Source of the DNA: Micromonospora zamorensis
GTDB lineage: Bacteria; Actinomycetota; Actinomycetes; Mycobacteriales; Micromonosporaceae
Assembly: GCF_900090275.1 (NCBI RefSeq)
Contig: NZ_LT607755.1
Coordinates: 6,200,001 to 6,264,000 of the forward strand
DNA length: 64,000 nt
Reading direction: 5' to 3'
The notes under the pieces were generated by a model. It saw only the letters and a program-made list of their open reading frames with translations. It was not told where the DNA came from and made no database searches. Shown one piece after another: positions 25,163 to 34,036 of this stretch. Within the stretch, counting starts at the first letter, position 1; each line of letters begins with the position of its first letter. The position numbers were made by a program, and so were the translations under genes.

Positions 25163-27688
25163 ATGACCCTTCCTCAGCGACGAGAGATTGAGACCGATCA
25201 GCGGCTACGGCTGCTCGTCGGTCTCGTCGTCGTTGTAGCAACCCTCATCACGGCCACTTCACTACCGGTCGCAGCGCGGTCGGCGGTGACCGCAACACCG
25301 ACCGACATCGCGGTCCTCGTCGTACTCACCGTCGCAATCGCCCTGGGAACTCTGGTCAAAGCAAGGGTGCGAATCCGGTCCACCACCCACTCGATCAGTT
25401 GGACCGAGGCCGCGATCATCATTGGCCTCGCCATCGCTCCGGCCCAGTCGGTGGTCCTCTGCACCGCAGTGGGCATCACCTTCGCCTCGCTCCGGCTGCC
25501 GCCGATCAAGATGGCCTTCAGTGTGGGCAAGAACGTCATCGTGGCCTGGGGTGCCGGCATCACGCTGGCAATGACGACCTGGACCTGGCCACCCGAGAAC
25601 ACCGTCGCACTGATCGTGCCGGTAGCTGCCTCATACCTGGTTGCGGCACTGCTGGACGACCTGCTGGCCATCCCGGTCATCGCGCTGGCATCCGGCACCA
25701 AGATCGCGAAGCAGTTCCGGACCAACCTCGACCTCCGACTCGCCGGCTTCGCCGTACGGTTCGTCGTGGCGGTCTGCACGCTGCTGATCCTCGACGCGAA
25801 CTTCAAACTCCTGTTGGTCATTCCGCCCCTGGTTCTCAGCCTGCACCTGGGCTACTCCACGAGAATCCGTTCCAGGACCGAACAGCAGGCGTGGCAGCGG
25901 CTCGCCCGCACCACCGACGCGCTCAACGTGGTCGACCTGGACACCGTCCTCACCACCGCCGTCACCCAGGCCGCCGAGTTGTTCTCCGCCGACGAGGTCG
26001 AGATCGAGCTGCGCCTCGGCGGCCGCACCGTCCGCGGTGGCACCGGCGGCATCACCTTCGACGGCCCGATCGGCACGCCCGCCGAGGTGGACGGCACCAT
26101 CGTCCCCGCACCGCTGGAAGGACACGACCGCACCGTCGACGTCGGCATACTTCGACTGCGTTTCCGCGGTCCGGTGCAACTCTCCGAGCGGGAGCAGTAC
26201 ACCCTGCGCACCTTCGCCTCCGCGCTCTGCACCGCCGTTCGCAACGCCCAGGCGTACGCCGAACTGGCCCGGGTGGCCGACGAACACGCGTACGCGGCCT
26301 CGCACGACGCGCTGACCGGCCTGGCCAACCGCCGACACCTCCTCGACGAGGGCACCGAGCAGTTGAGCACCCGGCACGCCGACGGGGTGACCGCGCTGGT
26401 GCTGATCGACCTCAACCACTTCAAGGAGGTCAACGACACGCTGGGGCACGCCGCCGGCGACCAGGTGCTGGTGCAGGTCGCCGACCGGTTGCGCGGTGCG
26501 GCCCAGGCGAGTGACCTGGTGGCCCGCCTCGGCGGCGACGAGTTCGCCGTACTCCTGCGAGGTCTGCCGGCCCCGGCGGTCGCTGCACACCGGGCCGAGT
26601 CCCTGCTCGCCGCCCTGCACGAGCCGTTCGAGCTGGACGGCATGCGGATCAGCGTCGAGGCCAGCGGCGGAATCTCCGTCGCCCCGTCCAGCGGTGGCAT
26701 GGCCGAGCTGCTGCGCCGCGCCGACGTCGCCATGTACCAGGCCAAGCGGGCCGGGCAGCGGATCGCCACGTACGCACCGACCCGGGACACCGCCGACCTT
26801 GGCCGCCTCACCCTCGGTGGCGACCTGCCCCGGGCGGTCGCCGACCACGAATTCGTCGTCAACTTCCAACCGATCGTCGACCTGGGCACCGGCGAGGTGA
26901 CCAGTGCCGAGGCGCTGGCCCGCTGGCACCACCCCACCCACGGCATGATCGACCCGCTGCGTTTCCTGGAGGCCGTGGAGCGTTCGGGCCTGCTGCCGGC
27001 CTTCGCCGAGGCGATCCTCGACCAGGCGCTGATCGCGGCGGCCAACTGGCGCGACGCCGGCTTCGACGTACCCGTCGCGGTCAACGTGTCCCCGCGCAGC
27101 CTGCTCGACGCGCGGTTCCCAGGCTCGGTGCTGGCCCGCCTGCGCGCCCACGACCTGCCGCCGGACCGGCTGGTGCTGGAGCTGACCGAGACGCTGACCC
27201 TCAGCCAGCTCGACGTCGTCGACCGGGTGCTCAGCCGGCTCCGCGACGAGGGTGTCCGGCTGGCGCTGGACGACTTCGGCACCGGCTACTCGTCACTCTC
27301 GCTGCTCTCCCGCATCCCCGTGCACGAGTTGAAGATCGACCGGAGCTTCGTGACGACGATGGAGAGCTCGGCGGAGGCCGCCGCCGTCATCCGCTCCACC
27401 CTCGACCTGGGCCGCAGCCTCAACCTGGACGTCGTAGCCGAGGGCGTGGAGAGCGAACCGCAGCGGCGGGCCCTGTGGGAGTTGGGCTGCGTCGCCGGCC
27501 AGGGCCACCTGTTCGCCCGGCCGATGCCGGCCGGCACCCTGCTCGCGGCGATGCAGCGCGGTTCGGGCGGCCGACCCGGCACCCTGGCCGCGCCACTGCA
27601 CGACGCCGGCGCGGTGATCCGGCTGAGCCAGAACCGCCGCCAGGCCGGCCGTTCCCGCCCCGACCGCCTCCCGCACCTGCCCGCCTGA
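25163..27688 (+). CDS. Membrane diguanylate cyclase/phosphodiesterase (GGDEF-EAL)
   Basis: The 841-residue protein has about seven membrane segments in residues ~15-235 (MASE-like sensor), then a cytoplasmic GAF-like region (~245-370, TTDALNVVDLDTVLTTAVTQ), a GGDEF domain (HDALTGLANRR, LGGDEFAVLL near 456) and an EAL domain (~570-820: AEALARWHHP, VNVSPRSL, ELTETLTL, LDDFGTGYSS, VVAEGVES). The GGDEF and EAL active-site signatures look intact. The RxxD allosteric inhibition site before GGDEF reads QASD, so product inhibition is probably absent. It makes and/or degrades cyclic di-GMP, which in filamentous actinomycetes controls development. ATG 25163 has GGGAG at a good distance. Confidence 0.93.
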   Translation: MTLPQRREIETDQRLRLLVGLVVVVATLITATSLPVAARSAVTATPTDIAVLVVLTVAIALGTLVKARVRIRSTTHSISWTEAAIIIGLAIAPAQSVVLCTAVGITFASLRLPPIKMAFSVGKNVIVAWGAGITLAMTTWTWPPENTVALIVPVAASYLVAALLDDLLAIPVIALASGTKIAKQFRTNLDLRLAGFAVRFVVAVCTLLILDANFKLLLVIPPLVLSLHLGYSTRIRSRTEQQAWQRLARTTDALNVVDLDTVLTTAVTQAAELFSADEVEIELRLGGRTVRGGTGGITFDGPIGTPAEVDGTIVPAPLEGHDRTVDVGILRLRFRGPVQLSEREQYTLRTFASALCTAVRNAQAYAELARVADEHAYAASHDALTGLANRRHLLDEGTEQLSTRHADGVTALVLIDLNHFKEVNDTLGHAAGDQVLVQVADRLRGAAQASDLVARLGGDEFAVLLRGLPAPAVAAHRAESLLAALHEPFELDGMRISVEASGGISVAPSSGGMAELLRRADVAMYQAKRAGQRIATYAPTRDTADLGRLTLGGDLPRAVADHEFVVNFQPIVDLGTGEVTSAEALARWHHPTHGMIDPLRFLEAVERSGLLPAFAEAILDQALIAAANWRDAGFDVPVAVNVSPRSLLDARFPGSVLARLRAHDLPPDRLVLELTETLTLSQLDVVDRVLSRLRDEGVRLALDDFGTGYSSLSLLSRIPVHELKIDRSFVTTMESSAEAAAVIRSTLDLGRSLNLDVVAEGVESEPQRRALWELGCVAGQGHLFARPMPAGTLLAAMQRGSGGRPGTLAAPLHDAGAVIRLSQNRRQAGRSRPDRLPHLPA

Positions 27689-27737
27689 CCCAGCATCGGC
27701 CAGGTGCCGACGCAGGCCGGTCTGCCAGACTGGCGCC

Positions 27738-29081
27738 GTGACCGCCGACGACCCGACCGCCCGCCGCCGTCGCTGGCACTGGCGAACGCTCGACGCCGCT
27801 GGCGGCGGACTCGCCCTCGACCTGGGCCTCTACGCAGCCTCGGCCGCCTTCGCCGCGATCACCGCGGTCACGTCGACCCTGCTGCCGCACCGGGCGTGGG
27901 GCGCCGTCGCCGCCGTCGGATACCTGGTCGCAACGCTGGTGGCGCTCGTCCAACTCCTGCTGCGTCGGCGCTCCCCAACCTCACCCCTGGTCGGGCTGCC
28001 AGCCCGCTGGGCGGTCACCGGTCTCGCCTGGGCGGGCACCGCACTGCTGCCCCTGCTCTGGCAGAGCATCGACCGGGCCGGCGGACGCACCGACCGGGCC
28101 CAGGAGGAGGTGCTGGTCGTGGAACAGGCCGGCACCCGCCTCCTGGAGCACGGCACGCCGTACCTCGGGCCCGACGCGATAGCCGCCCTGCCACCCGGCG
28201 AACAACTCATGGGCTACACCCCGTACCAGCCCGGCATGGCGATGTTCGGCCTGCCCAGAGCCCTGGCCGACACCTGGTGGACCGACTCCCGGGTCTGGTT
28301 CGCGGTGGGCACCGCACTCGCGCTCGCCCTGGCCGTGGCCGCCCTGCGCAGAACACCGACCGCCACCGACCAGGTCGACACGCACCACCGCCGGGACGCC
28401 GCGTTGCTGCGCGGCGTGCAGGCCGCCACCGTACTGCCGATCTGCGCCCTCACCCTCGCCACCGGCGGCGACGACCTGCCCGTACTCGCGCTCTGCCTGC
28501 TGGCCCTCGCACTCGCCGCCACCGACCGACCCGGCCGGGCCGGCCTCGCGGTCGGCCTGGCCGGCGCACTGAAGCTGTTCGCCTGGCCGGTCGCCCTGGT
28601 TTTGATCGTCTGGGGTCTGACCCGGCGTGCCGGCACCCGGGTCGCCGCGGGCGCGATCGGCCTGCCCGTCGCCGCCCTCCTGCCCGCCATGCTGGTCGAC
28701 CGGGACGCGCTGACCGAGAACGTGCTGCGCTTCCCCCTCGGCCACGGCCTGGTCACCAGCCCCGCACAGTCCCCGTTCCCCGGCTACCTGATCGCCACCG
28801 CACTGCCCGCCGGCCGGCTGATCGCCGCCGCACTGCTGGTCGCGGCGGGAGTGGCCATCGCCGTCCGACTCGCCCGCCGCCCGCCCCGCACCGCCGTCGC
28901 CGCCGCGCTCATCTGCGGGTACGGGCTGCTCGTCGCCATCGCCCTGATGCCCTCGACCCGCTTCGGCTACCTGCTCTACCCGCTCGCCCTGCTCACCTGG
29001 GCACCTGCCCTGCACCGCCCGGTCGACACACCGCCGACCCCGGTCCCCGACCACCTGCCCGGTCGGGCCACTTCCGCGTAA
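27738..29081 (+). CDS. Polytopic membrane protein, GT-C/GT87-like
   Basis: The 447-residue protein has 10-11 hydrophobic segments. After two helices, an external loop EEVLVVEQAGTRLLEHGTPYL is followed by YTPYQPGMAMFGLPRAL, a pattern resembling DUF2029/GT87 proteins (Y-P-P-x-x-x-F-x-P). ALKLFAWPVALVLIVWGL resembles the conserved lysine-containing K-L-x-P segment of the family. A lipid-linked glycosyltransferase role is possible but unproved. GTG 27738; the frame is also open upstream. It lies 50 bp after the GGDEF-EAL gene, same strand. Confidence 0.65.
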   Translation: MTADDPTARRRRWHWRTLDAAGGGLALDLGLYAASAAFAAITAVTSTLLPHRAWGAVAAVGYLVATLVALVQLLLRRRSPTSPLVGLPARWAVTGLAWAGTALLPLLWQSIDRAGGRTDRAQEEVLVVEQAGTRLLEHGTPYLGPDAIAALPPGEQLMGYTPYQPGMAMFGLPRALADTWWTDSRVWFAVGTALALALAVAALRRTPTATDQVDTHHRRDAALLRGVQAATVLPICALTLATGGDDLPVLALCLLALALAATDRPGRAGLAVGLAGALKLFAWPVALVLIVWGLTRRAGTRVAAGAIGLPVAALLPAMLVDRDALTENVLRFPLGHGLVTSPAQSPFPGYLIATALPAGRLIAAALLVAAGVAIAVRLARRPPRTAVAAALICGYGLLVAIALMPSTRFGYLLYPLALLTWAPALHRPVDTPPTPVPDHLPGRATSA

Positions 29082-29122
29082 CTGGCGGGCGAAACGTCGC
29101 GTCAGGGCGTAGACCTGAAGAC

Positions 29123-29755
29123 ATGACGACGTACCGCGACCGGGCCGACGCCGGCCGGGTGCTCTCCGACCGGCTCACCGCGCTCATCGGCGAACCCGAC
29201 GTCGTCGTCCTCGGCCTCGTCCGCGGCGGCGTGCCCGTCGCCCGGGTCGTCGCCGAACGACTCGGCGCACCACTGGACGTGCTGGTCGTCCGCAAGCTCG
29301 GCATGCCGTGGGCCCGGGAGGTCGCCTTCGGCGCGCTCGGGCCGGGAGGCGTCCAGGTGCTCAACGACGCGGTCGCCAGCCGACTCAGCAGCGACGACAT
29401 CGCCGAGGTCAGCCGTCGAGAACAAGCCGAACTCGAACGCCGGGAACGCCTCTACCGGGGCGGTCGCGCGCAATTGGAACTCACCGGGCGTACCGCGGTG
29501 ATCGTCGACGACGGCCTGGCCACCGGCGCGACCGCCCGCGCCGCCGTGGAGGTCGTCCGCCAACTCGGGGCACACCGCGTCGTGGTCGCGGTCCCGGTCG
29601 GCGCGCAGGAAGCCTACGAACTACTCGCCGCGGAGGCAGACCAGGTCATCTGCGCCCAACGCCCAGCGGATTTCGGCGCGGTGAGCGTCTACTACGACGA
29701 CTTCCACGAGGTGTCCGACGAGGAAGTCACCGAGGCGCTCACAGCAACTGCCTAG
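29123..29755 (+). CDS. Phosphoribosyltransferase-family protein
   Basis: The 210-residue protein has a type I PRT fold: VLGLVRGGVPVARVVAERLG at the start, VRKLGMPWAREVAFGALGPGG with the hood region, and the PRPP-binding loop AVIVDDGLATGATARAAVEVV. It belongs to the COG1926 group of predicted phosphoribosyltransferases, often seen in stress or dormancy regions of actinobacteria; natural substrate unknown. ATG 29123, 41 bp after the upstream membrane protein; a zinc-ribbon gene follows 22 bp later. Confidence 0.87.
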   Translation: MTTYRDRADAGRVLSDRLTALIGEPDVVVLGLVRGGVPVARVVAERLGAPLDVLVVRKLGMPWAREVAFGALGPGGVQVLNDAVASRLSSDDIAEVSRREQAELERRERLYRGGRAQLELTGRTAVIVDDGLATGATARAAVEVVRQLGAHRVVVAVPVGAQEAYELLAAEADQVICAQRPADFGAVSVYYDDFHEVSDEEVTEALTATA

Positions 29756-29777
29756 GTCCACCAGGTACCGTCGGGCG

Positions 29778-30149
29778 ATGAGTAGTCTCACCTGTCCCAA
29801 GTGTCACGGAGAAATGCGCCAATACGAGCGCAGCGGTGTCGTCATCGACCAGTGCGGGGAGTGCCGAGGCATCTTCCTGGACCGCGGCGAGCTGGAGAAG
29901 CTGTTCGAGGCGGAGGCCAACTGGAGCCGCCAACAGAGCGCCGGTGCGCCGCCGCAGCCTGCCCAGCAGCCGGCCGGCTACCCGCCCCCGCCGCCCCCGC
30001 CCGGTTACGGTGCCGTCCCGCCGCCCCCGCCCGCCCACGGCTATCCGCCGCAGCCGGCGTACGGCCACCAGCAGCAACAGCACCACGGCTACCACGGGCA
30101 CTACCGGCAGAAGAAGCGCAAGGGCTTCCTCGACGACATGTTCGGCTGA
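29778..30149 (+). CDS. TFIIB-type zinc-ribbon protein with Pro/Gln-rich tail
   Basis: The 123-residue protein has a zf-TFIIB domain: TCPKCHGEM and DQCGECRGIFLDRGELEKL, i.e. two CxxC pairs and the typical W/F-LDxGEL end (residues 5-45). The C-terminal half is low-complexity, with PPPPPPPGYG and HQQQQHHGYHGHY, ending RQKKRKGFLDDMFG. The last motif, basic residues then GFLDDMFG, recurs in this family. Role unknown; likely protein-binding. ATG 29778. Confidence 0.85.
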   Translation: MSSLTCPKCHGEMRQYERSGVVIDQCGECRGIFLDRGELEKLFEAEANWSRQQSAGAPPQPAQQPAGYPPPPPPPGYGAVPPPPPAHGYPPQPAYGHQQQQHHGYHGHYRQKKRKGFLDDMFG

Positions 30150-30256
30150 TCCCAGAGCCGACATTCCGCCCGGGTCGATCGACGTGTCGGCCCGGGCACA
30201 CCGCTCACCCCATCGATGGTTGGCGGGGCGCGATCGTCCATGCCAGGGTGATTCGC

Positions 30257-30934
30257 ATGACCGTGATCCGACCGGACGAGGCGCTGGCCCAGGCGTACGA
30301 CGGGATCACCGCTGCCGTCGACGGCTTGGACGACGCCGGCCTGCAACGAACCACCCGCTGCCAGGGTTGGCTCATCGCGGACCTGCTGCTGCACGTGCTC
30401 GGCGACGCCCAACGGGCACTGGTCGCACTGGCCAGCCCCGTCGACGGCCCCGCCGACGTCGACGACGTGAGCTACTGGCGCGACTTTCCCGGCGGTGATG
30501 ACAACGCCACCCGGCACGCCTGGTGGGTCCGCCGATCGGCCGCCGCCTTCGACCGTCCCACCGGGATCGTCCGGCTCTGGCAGGAGACCGCCCCGGCGGC
30601 GGTCCGCGCCGCCGCGTCAGCCGACCCCGAGGGGTACGTGACCACGCAGGGGCACGTGCTGCGCGTACCGGATTTCCTCGCGACCCTGACCACCGAGGCC
30701 GTCGTGCATCACCTGGACCTGACCGTGGACCTGCCCGGCGCGCCCCCGCCCGGCCCAGTGGCGGTACGAGTCGCGGTGGCGACCATGGACGGTCTGCTCA
30801 GTGACGACACCGTCCGCCCCACCGCCTGGGACGACCACGACTTCCTGCTGAAGGCCACCGGGCGCGTGCCCCTCACCGAACGGGACCGGCTGGAGTTGGG
30901 CGAGTCGGCGGGCTGGTTTCCACTGCTCGGCTGA
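30257..30934 (+). CDS. Maleylpyruvate-isomerase/DinB-like (TIGR03083-type) protein
   Basis: The 225-residue protein has the N-terminal helical bundle of the mycothiol-dependent maleylpyruvate isomerase group: ALAQAYDGITAAVDGLDDAGLQRTTRCQGWLIADLLLHVLGDA, with the W-x-x-x-D-L-L-x-H-V core. It also has LTTEAVVHHLDLTVDL, holding a second metal-ligand His pair. Family members use a metal and often a low-molecular-weight thiol; substrate unknown. ATG 30257 follows AGGGTG; a GTG at 30248 in frame is possible. It converges on dnaB with 23 bp between stops. Confidence 0.75.
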   Translation: MTVIRPDEALAQAYDGITAAVDGLDDAGLQRTTRCQGWLIADLLLHVLGDAQRALVALASPVDGPADVDDVSYWRDFPGGDDNATRHAWWVRRSAAAFDRPTGIVRLWQETAPAAVRAAASADPEGYVTTQGHVLRVPDFLATLTTEAVVHHLDLTVDLPGAPPPGPVAVRVAVATMDGLLSDDTVRPTAWDDHDFLLKATGRVPLTERDRLELGESAGWFPLLG

Positions 30935-30957
30935 CCGACGGCGGGTCGTCGCACCGG

Positions 30958-33639
30958 TCAGCCGATGGCCATGTCCACGAAACGGGACAGGTGCAGCTGC
31001 GCTGCCACCGTCACGGTGTCGGTTGGTCCATTTCGATGCTTGGCAACAATGAAATCCGCCTCGCCGGCTCGCGGCGACTCCTTGTCGTAGTAGTCGTCAC
31101 GGTGCAGCAGGATCACAACGTCGGCGTCCTGCTCGATCGAGTTGTGGGTCGCAATGCCATTGGCGATGAAGTTGTGCGTCCCCAAGACGGTCGCGTCGAA
31201 CACCTCCTGCTCACCGATCGACTCGATAGTGACGATCGAGTCCCAGAAGATGTCGTTGGTCGCGTGCAGGTCCAGGTCGGCCGCGTCGAGGACGGTGGCG
31301 ATCGCCGCCAGCCGGGAGCGGCTGGGCGCATGCTTCCAGAGGGTGCTGCCGCAGAACTGGGTGCCGATGGCCTTCGCGAACTCACGGTGAGTCATGCCCT
31401 GCTCCACCAGAATCTCCTTGACTCTGGTCCACACCTCTCGCGGCACAGTGTCGACGTTGGTGTTGCTCTCCGTCGACTCCAACGCGGTAAGCAGAGCAGC
31501 GCAGCCCTCCGACCGCTGCCCGTAGACGCCGATCTCGCGCAGGAACCTCAACTGGTCGTCACGCCCGGAGATGTCGAGCGTGTACTGAGGGCGGTGCCCC
31601 ACGACTGGTACAACCCTCAGCCGCGCCGTAATCCCGTACCTCAGGAGCAGCCGAGAGATGTCCTCAAGTAGGCGTCGACTAGTGGATGCGAAATAGACAC
31701 GCCCCCCGCGACCCGAGCTGTTCACGGTCACTGAGCCGTCCGTGGCCCACAGGTGCTGCAGGAAGGTGGTGATCTGCTCCTTGGGCAGGCTGAAAATGGT
31801 CGACGGAAGGAACTTCTCGTGTGATTTCAGGCCGAAGAGACCCAAGTCGTCCAGCCAAGCCGCGATGGGGTTTCGCCGGCCGCGTGCCAGCCGATAGGGC
31901 GCAGGCAGCCGAAGGGTCGTCACCCTCGCGGCTGCGTAGTCGTCACGGACAGCAGAGATCCCAAAGTGCTTCGCCGCTTCCGACACGGCCTGAAGGTTCA
32001 GCTCATCACAGCTCGCGTATCGGATGGGTTGGCGCCGCACGAAGGATCCGTCGCCCAACAGGTGCGCCAACATCACGACCTCCGCGTCGGCCCACGGGCG
32101 GGTGGCCATTGGCGGAGGTAGGTGACGTGGCGTGGCGATGCGATCTCCGGGCGACAGCTCACCGAGCGGCACCCATCCAGTGAACGCGAGGAAGGGATGG
32201 TTCGCCGTGGCGTCGATCTGCTTGCCTGATGCGAGGGTCAGCCGGAACACCTCGCGGGTGCCGCTTGGGAAGACGTGGGTCATGGTGCGGGGCGTGTAGC
32301 GAAGGCTCTCGTCCAACGCCCAGACCGGGATGTCCCTAGCGTTGTTGGATAACAGTTCACCGAGCGTGATCTCCGTATTGTCATCCGCTCGAACCACTCG
32401 GGTCTCGGCCGTGAGGCAGCCAGACTCCCGCAAATCGGACAGCTGAGGTCGCTTGTCCGTGCGCTGCTCGGGGCCACGGTTCAGCTGACTGACCGCGATG
32501 ACCGGGCACTCGACCTCCTTGGCCAACAGCTTCAGGCCACGGGACAGGTCCGCGACCTCCTGCTGGCGGCTCTCGGTGCGCTTCGGCGACGTCATCAGCT
32601 GGAGATAGTCGACCACGATCATCTTGAGGTCGTGCCGCTGCTTGAGCCGTCGAGCCTTGGCCCGGATCTCCATCAGGTTCATGCTCGGCGTGTCGTCGAC
32701 GAAGAGGGGCGCCTCGCTGATCTCGCCCATGCACCGGGCCAGCTTGGTCCAGTCGTCATCGGAGAGTTGCCCGCTGCGCAACACGTGCAGCGGCACCCGC
32801 GCCTCGGCGGAGAGCAGTCGCATGACGATCTCGACCTTGCTCATTTCCAGCGAGAAGATCGCGGCGGCCTGGTTGGCACGAATCGCAGCATGTCGGGCAA
32901 AGTCCATACTAGCGGTCGATTTGCCCAAACCCGGCCTGCCTGCCACGATGATCAATTGGCCGGCGTGCAGGCCGTTGAGCAGTCGATCCAGGTCGCTGAA
33001 GCCGGTCGGCACGCCGGTCATCATGCCGCCGGTCGCCCCCACCGCCTCGATCTCGTCCAGCGTGGGCTGCAACATGTCGGCCAGGATCGCGAAGTCCTCG
33101 CTGACCCGGCGTTCGGTGACGTCGTAGACGGCCTGCTGGGCGAGGTCCACGACGTCGTCCACGTCGCGGCTGCCGCCGCTGGCGGTGCCGTAGCCCAGCT
33201 GCACGATCTTGGTGCCGGCCTCGACCAGGCGGCGCAGCACCGCCCGTTCGCTGACGATCCGCGCGTAGTAGGCCGCGTTCGCGGCGGTGGGCACGCTGGC
33301 GATGAGGGTGTGCAGGTAGGGCGCGCCACCGATGCGGACGAGATCGCCGGAGTCGGCGAGCGCCGCCGCGACGGTGATCGAGTCGGCCGGCTCACCCCGG
33401 CCGTAGATGTCCAGGATGATGTCGAAGATGGTGGCGTGCACCGGCCGGTAGAAGTCGTTGGTCTTGAGGATCTCGACGACGTCGGCGATGGCGTCCTTGG
33501 AGAGCAGCATGCCGCCGAGGACGCACTGCTCGGCGGCAACGTCCTGGGGCGGAGTCTTGTCGAAATGGCCGTCCCGCGGCGCAGGTGGCTGGCCTCCGCC
33601 GGAGCGTGACTCTGCCCGCATGTCGTCGGTGACCGACAC
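30958..33639 (-). CDS. dnaB: Replicative DNA helicase DnaB, intein-containing
   Basis: The precursor is 893 residues; without the intein the helicase is about 467. The N-terminal domain PPQDVAAEQCVLGGMLLS and the RecA-like domain with Walker A AGRPGLGKST and FSLEMSKVEIVMRLLSAEAR are clear, as are VVDYLQLM, QLSDLRESG and SIEQDADVVILLHRDDYY. DnaB unwinds DNA at replication forks. The intein is inserted between Gly of DLRESG and Ser of SIEQ. GTG 33639 follows GGAGGGGGG. The gene is separate from the rplI operon, being preceded by a divergent gene and a 397-bp gap with three TGTGGA sites. Confidence 0.96.
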   Translation of the reverse strand: MSVTDDMRAESRSGGGQPPAPRDGHFDKTPPQDVAAEQCVLGGMLLSKDAIADVVEILKTNDFYRPVHATIFDIILDIYGRGEPADSITVAAALADSGDLVRIGGAPYLHTLIASVPTAANAAYYARIVSERAVLRRLVEAGTKIVQLGYGTASGGSRDVDDVVDLAQQAVYDVTERRVSEDFAILADMLQPTLDEIEAVGATGGMMTGVPTGFSDLDRLLNGLHAGQLIIVAGRPGLGKSTASMDFARHAAIRANQAAAIFSLEMSKVEIVMRLLSAEARVPLHVLRSGQLSDDDWTKLARCMGEISEAPLFVDDTPSMNLMEIRAKARRLKQRHDLKMIVVDYLQLMTSPKRTESRQQEVADLSRGLKLLAKEVECPVIAVSQLNRGPEQRTDKRPQLSDLRESGCLTAETRVVRADDNTEITLGELLSNNARDIPVWALDESLRYTPRTMTHVFPSGTREVFRLTLASGKQIDATANHPFLAFTGWVPLGELSPGDRIATPRHLPPPMATRPWADAEVVMLAHLLGDGSFVRRQPIRYASCDELNLQAVSEAAKHFGISAVRDDYAAARVTTLRLPAPYRLARGRRNPIAAWLDDLGLFGLKSHEKFLPSTIFSLPKEQITTFLQHLWATDGSVTVNSSGRGGRVYFASTSRRLLEDISRLLLRYGITARLRVVPVVGHRPQYTLDISGRDDQLRFLREIGVYGQRSEGCAALLTALESTESNTNVDTVPREVWTRVKEILVEQGMTHREFAKAIGTQFCGSTLWKHAPSRSRLAAIATVLDAADLDLHATNDIFWDSIVTIESIGEQEVFDATVLGTHNFIANGIATHNSIEQDADVVILLHRDDYYDKESPRAGEADFIVAKHRNGPTDTVTVAAQLHLSRFVDMAIG
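31141..32418 (-). mobile_element. Intein in DnaB with LAGLIDADG homing endonuclease
   Basis: A 426-residue in-frame protein intron. First residue Cys (CLTAETRVV), block B TANHPFLAFTGWVPLGE, final FDATVLGTHNFIAN...ATHN, then Ser as the +1 residue: all splicing residues are present. The middle carries two dodecapeptides, LAHLLGDGSF and LQHLWATDGSV, typical of a LAGLIDADG endonuclease. Splicing would give the standard junction DLRESG-SIEQDAD. The insertion site is the one used in several bacterial DnaB inteins, including cyanobacterial and mycobacterial ones. The intein is less G+C-rich than the exteins. Confidence 0.95.
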
Positions 33640-34036
33640 GGGTCCCCCCTCCACTGCGCCGGATCTGATTCCAGCTCTACCGCTGGGGTGCGACACTTCC
33701 GTCCGACCGGGCCGGTCGATCGGGGGCCATCGCGCCGGCGGTCGAGGGCCAACCATACGGACCCCGAGGTCAGAGACTCAACAACGCCGGTGGACGATCC
33801 TTGGGACAACCTGTGGATGCCGGGGGACAGCATGTGCGCGGTGTGTGCACAGCCTGTGGAAAACTGTTGGGGAATTCTTCGCCATAACTCGTTGACCTGC
33901 GGAAACGTGCTCCCCAGCCTGTGGAGGAAGATATTTCGGTCGGGCCTGTGACACGATCGTCCCGTACTATCTCCAGCGAACGGCTACACCTGGACAGCGG
34001 ATTCCGCTTTCGGTTCAGAAGGGTCACACTCCGGCC
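33640..34036. promoter_or_regulatory. Divergent gap upstream of dnaB with three TGTGGA sites
   Basis: This 397-bp gap has no gene. TGTGGATGC (33812), TGTGGAAAA (33855) and TGTGGAGGA (33920), all in the same orientation, resemble degenerate DnaA boxes. It also holds A+T-richer DNA (GGAATTCTTCGCCATAA, GAAGATATTTC), suggesting promoters for both flanking genes. Confidence 0.4.

Noticed and set aside
33640..34036. Possible oriC from TGTGGA sites
   Set aside because: Boxes are degenerate and only three; oriC in actinomycetes lies by dnaA-dnaN, which is outside the window.
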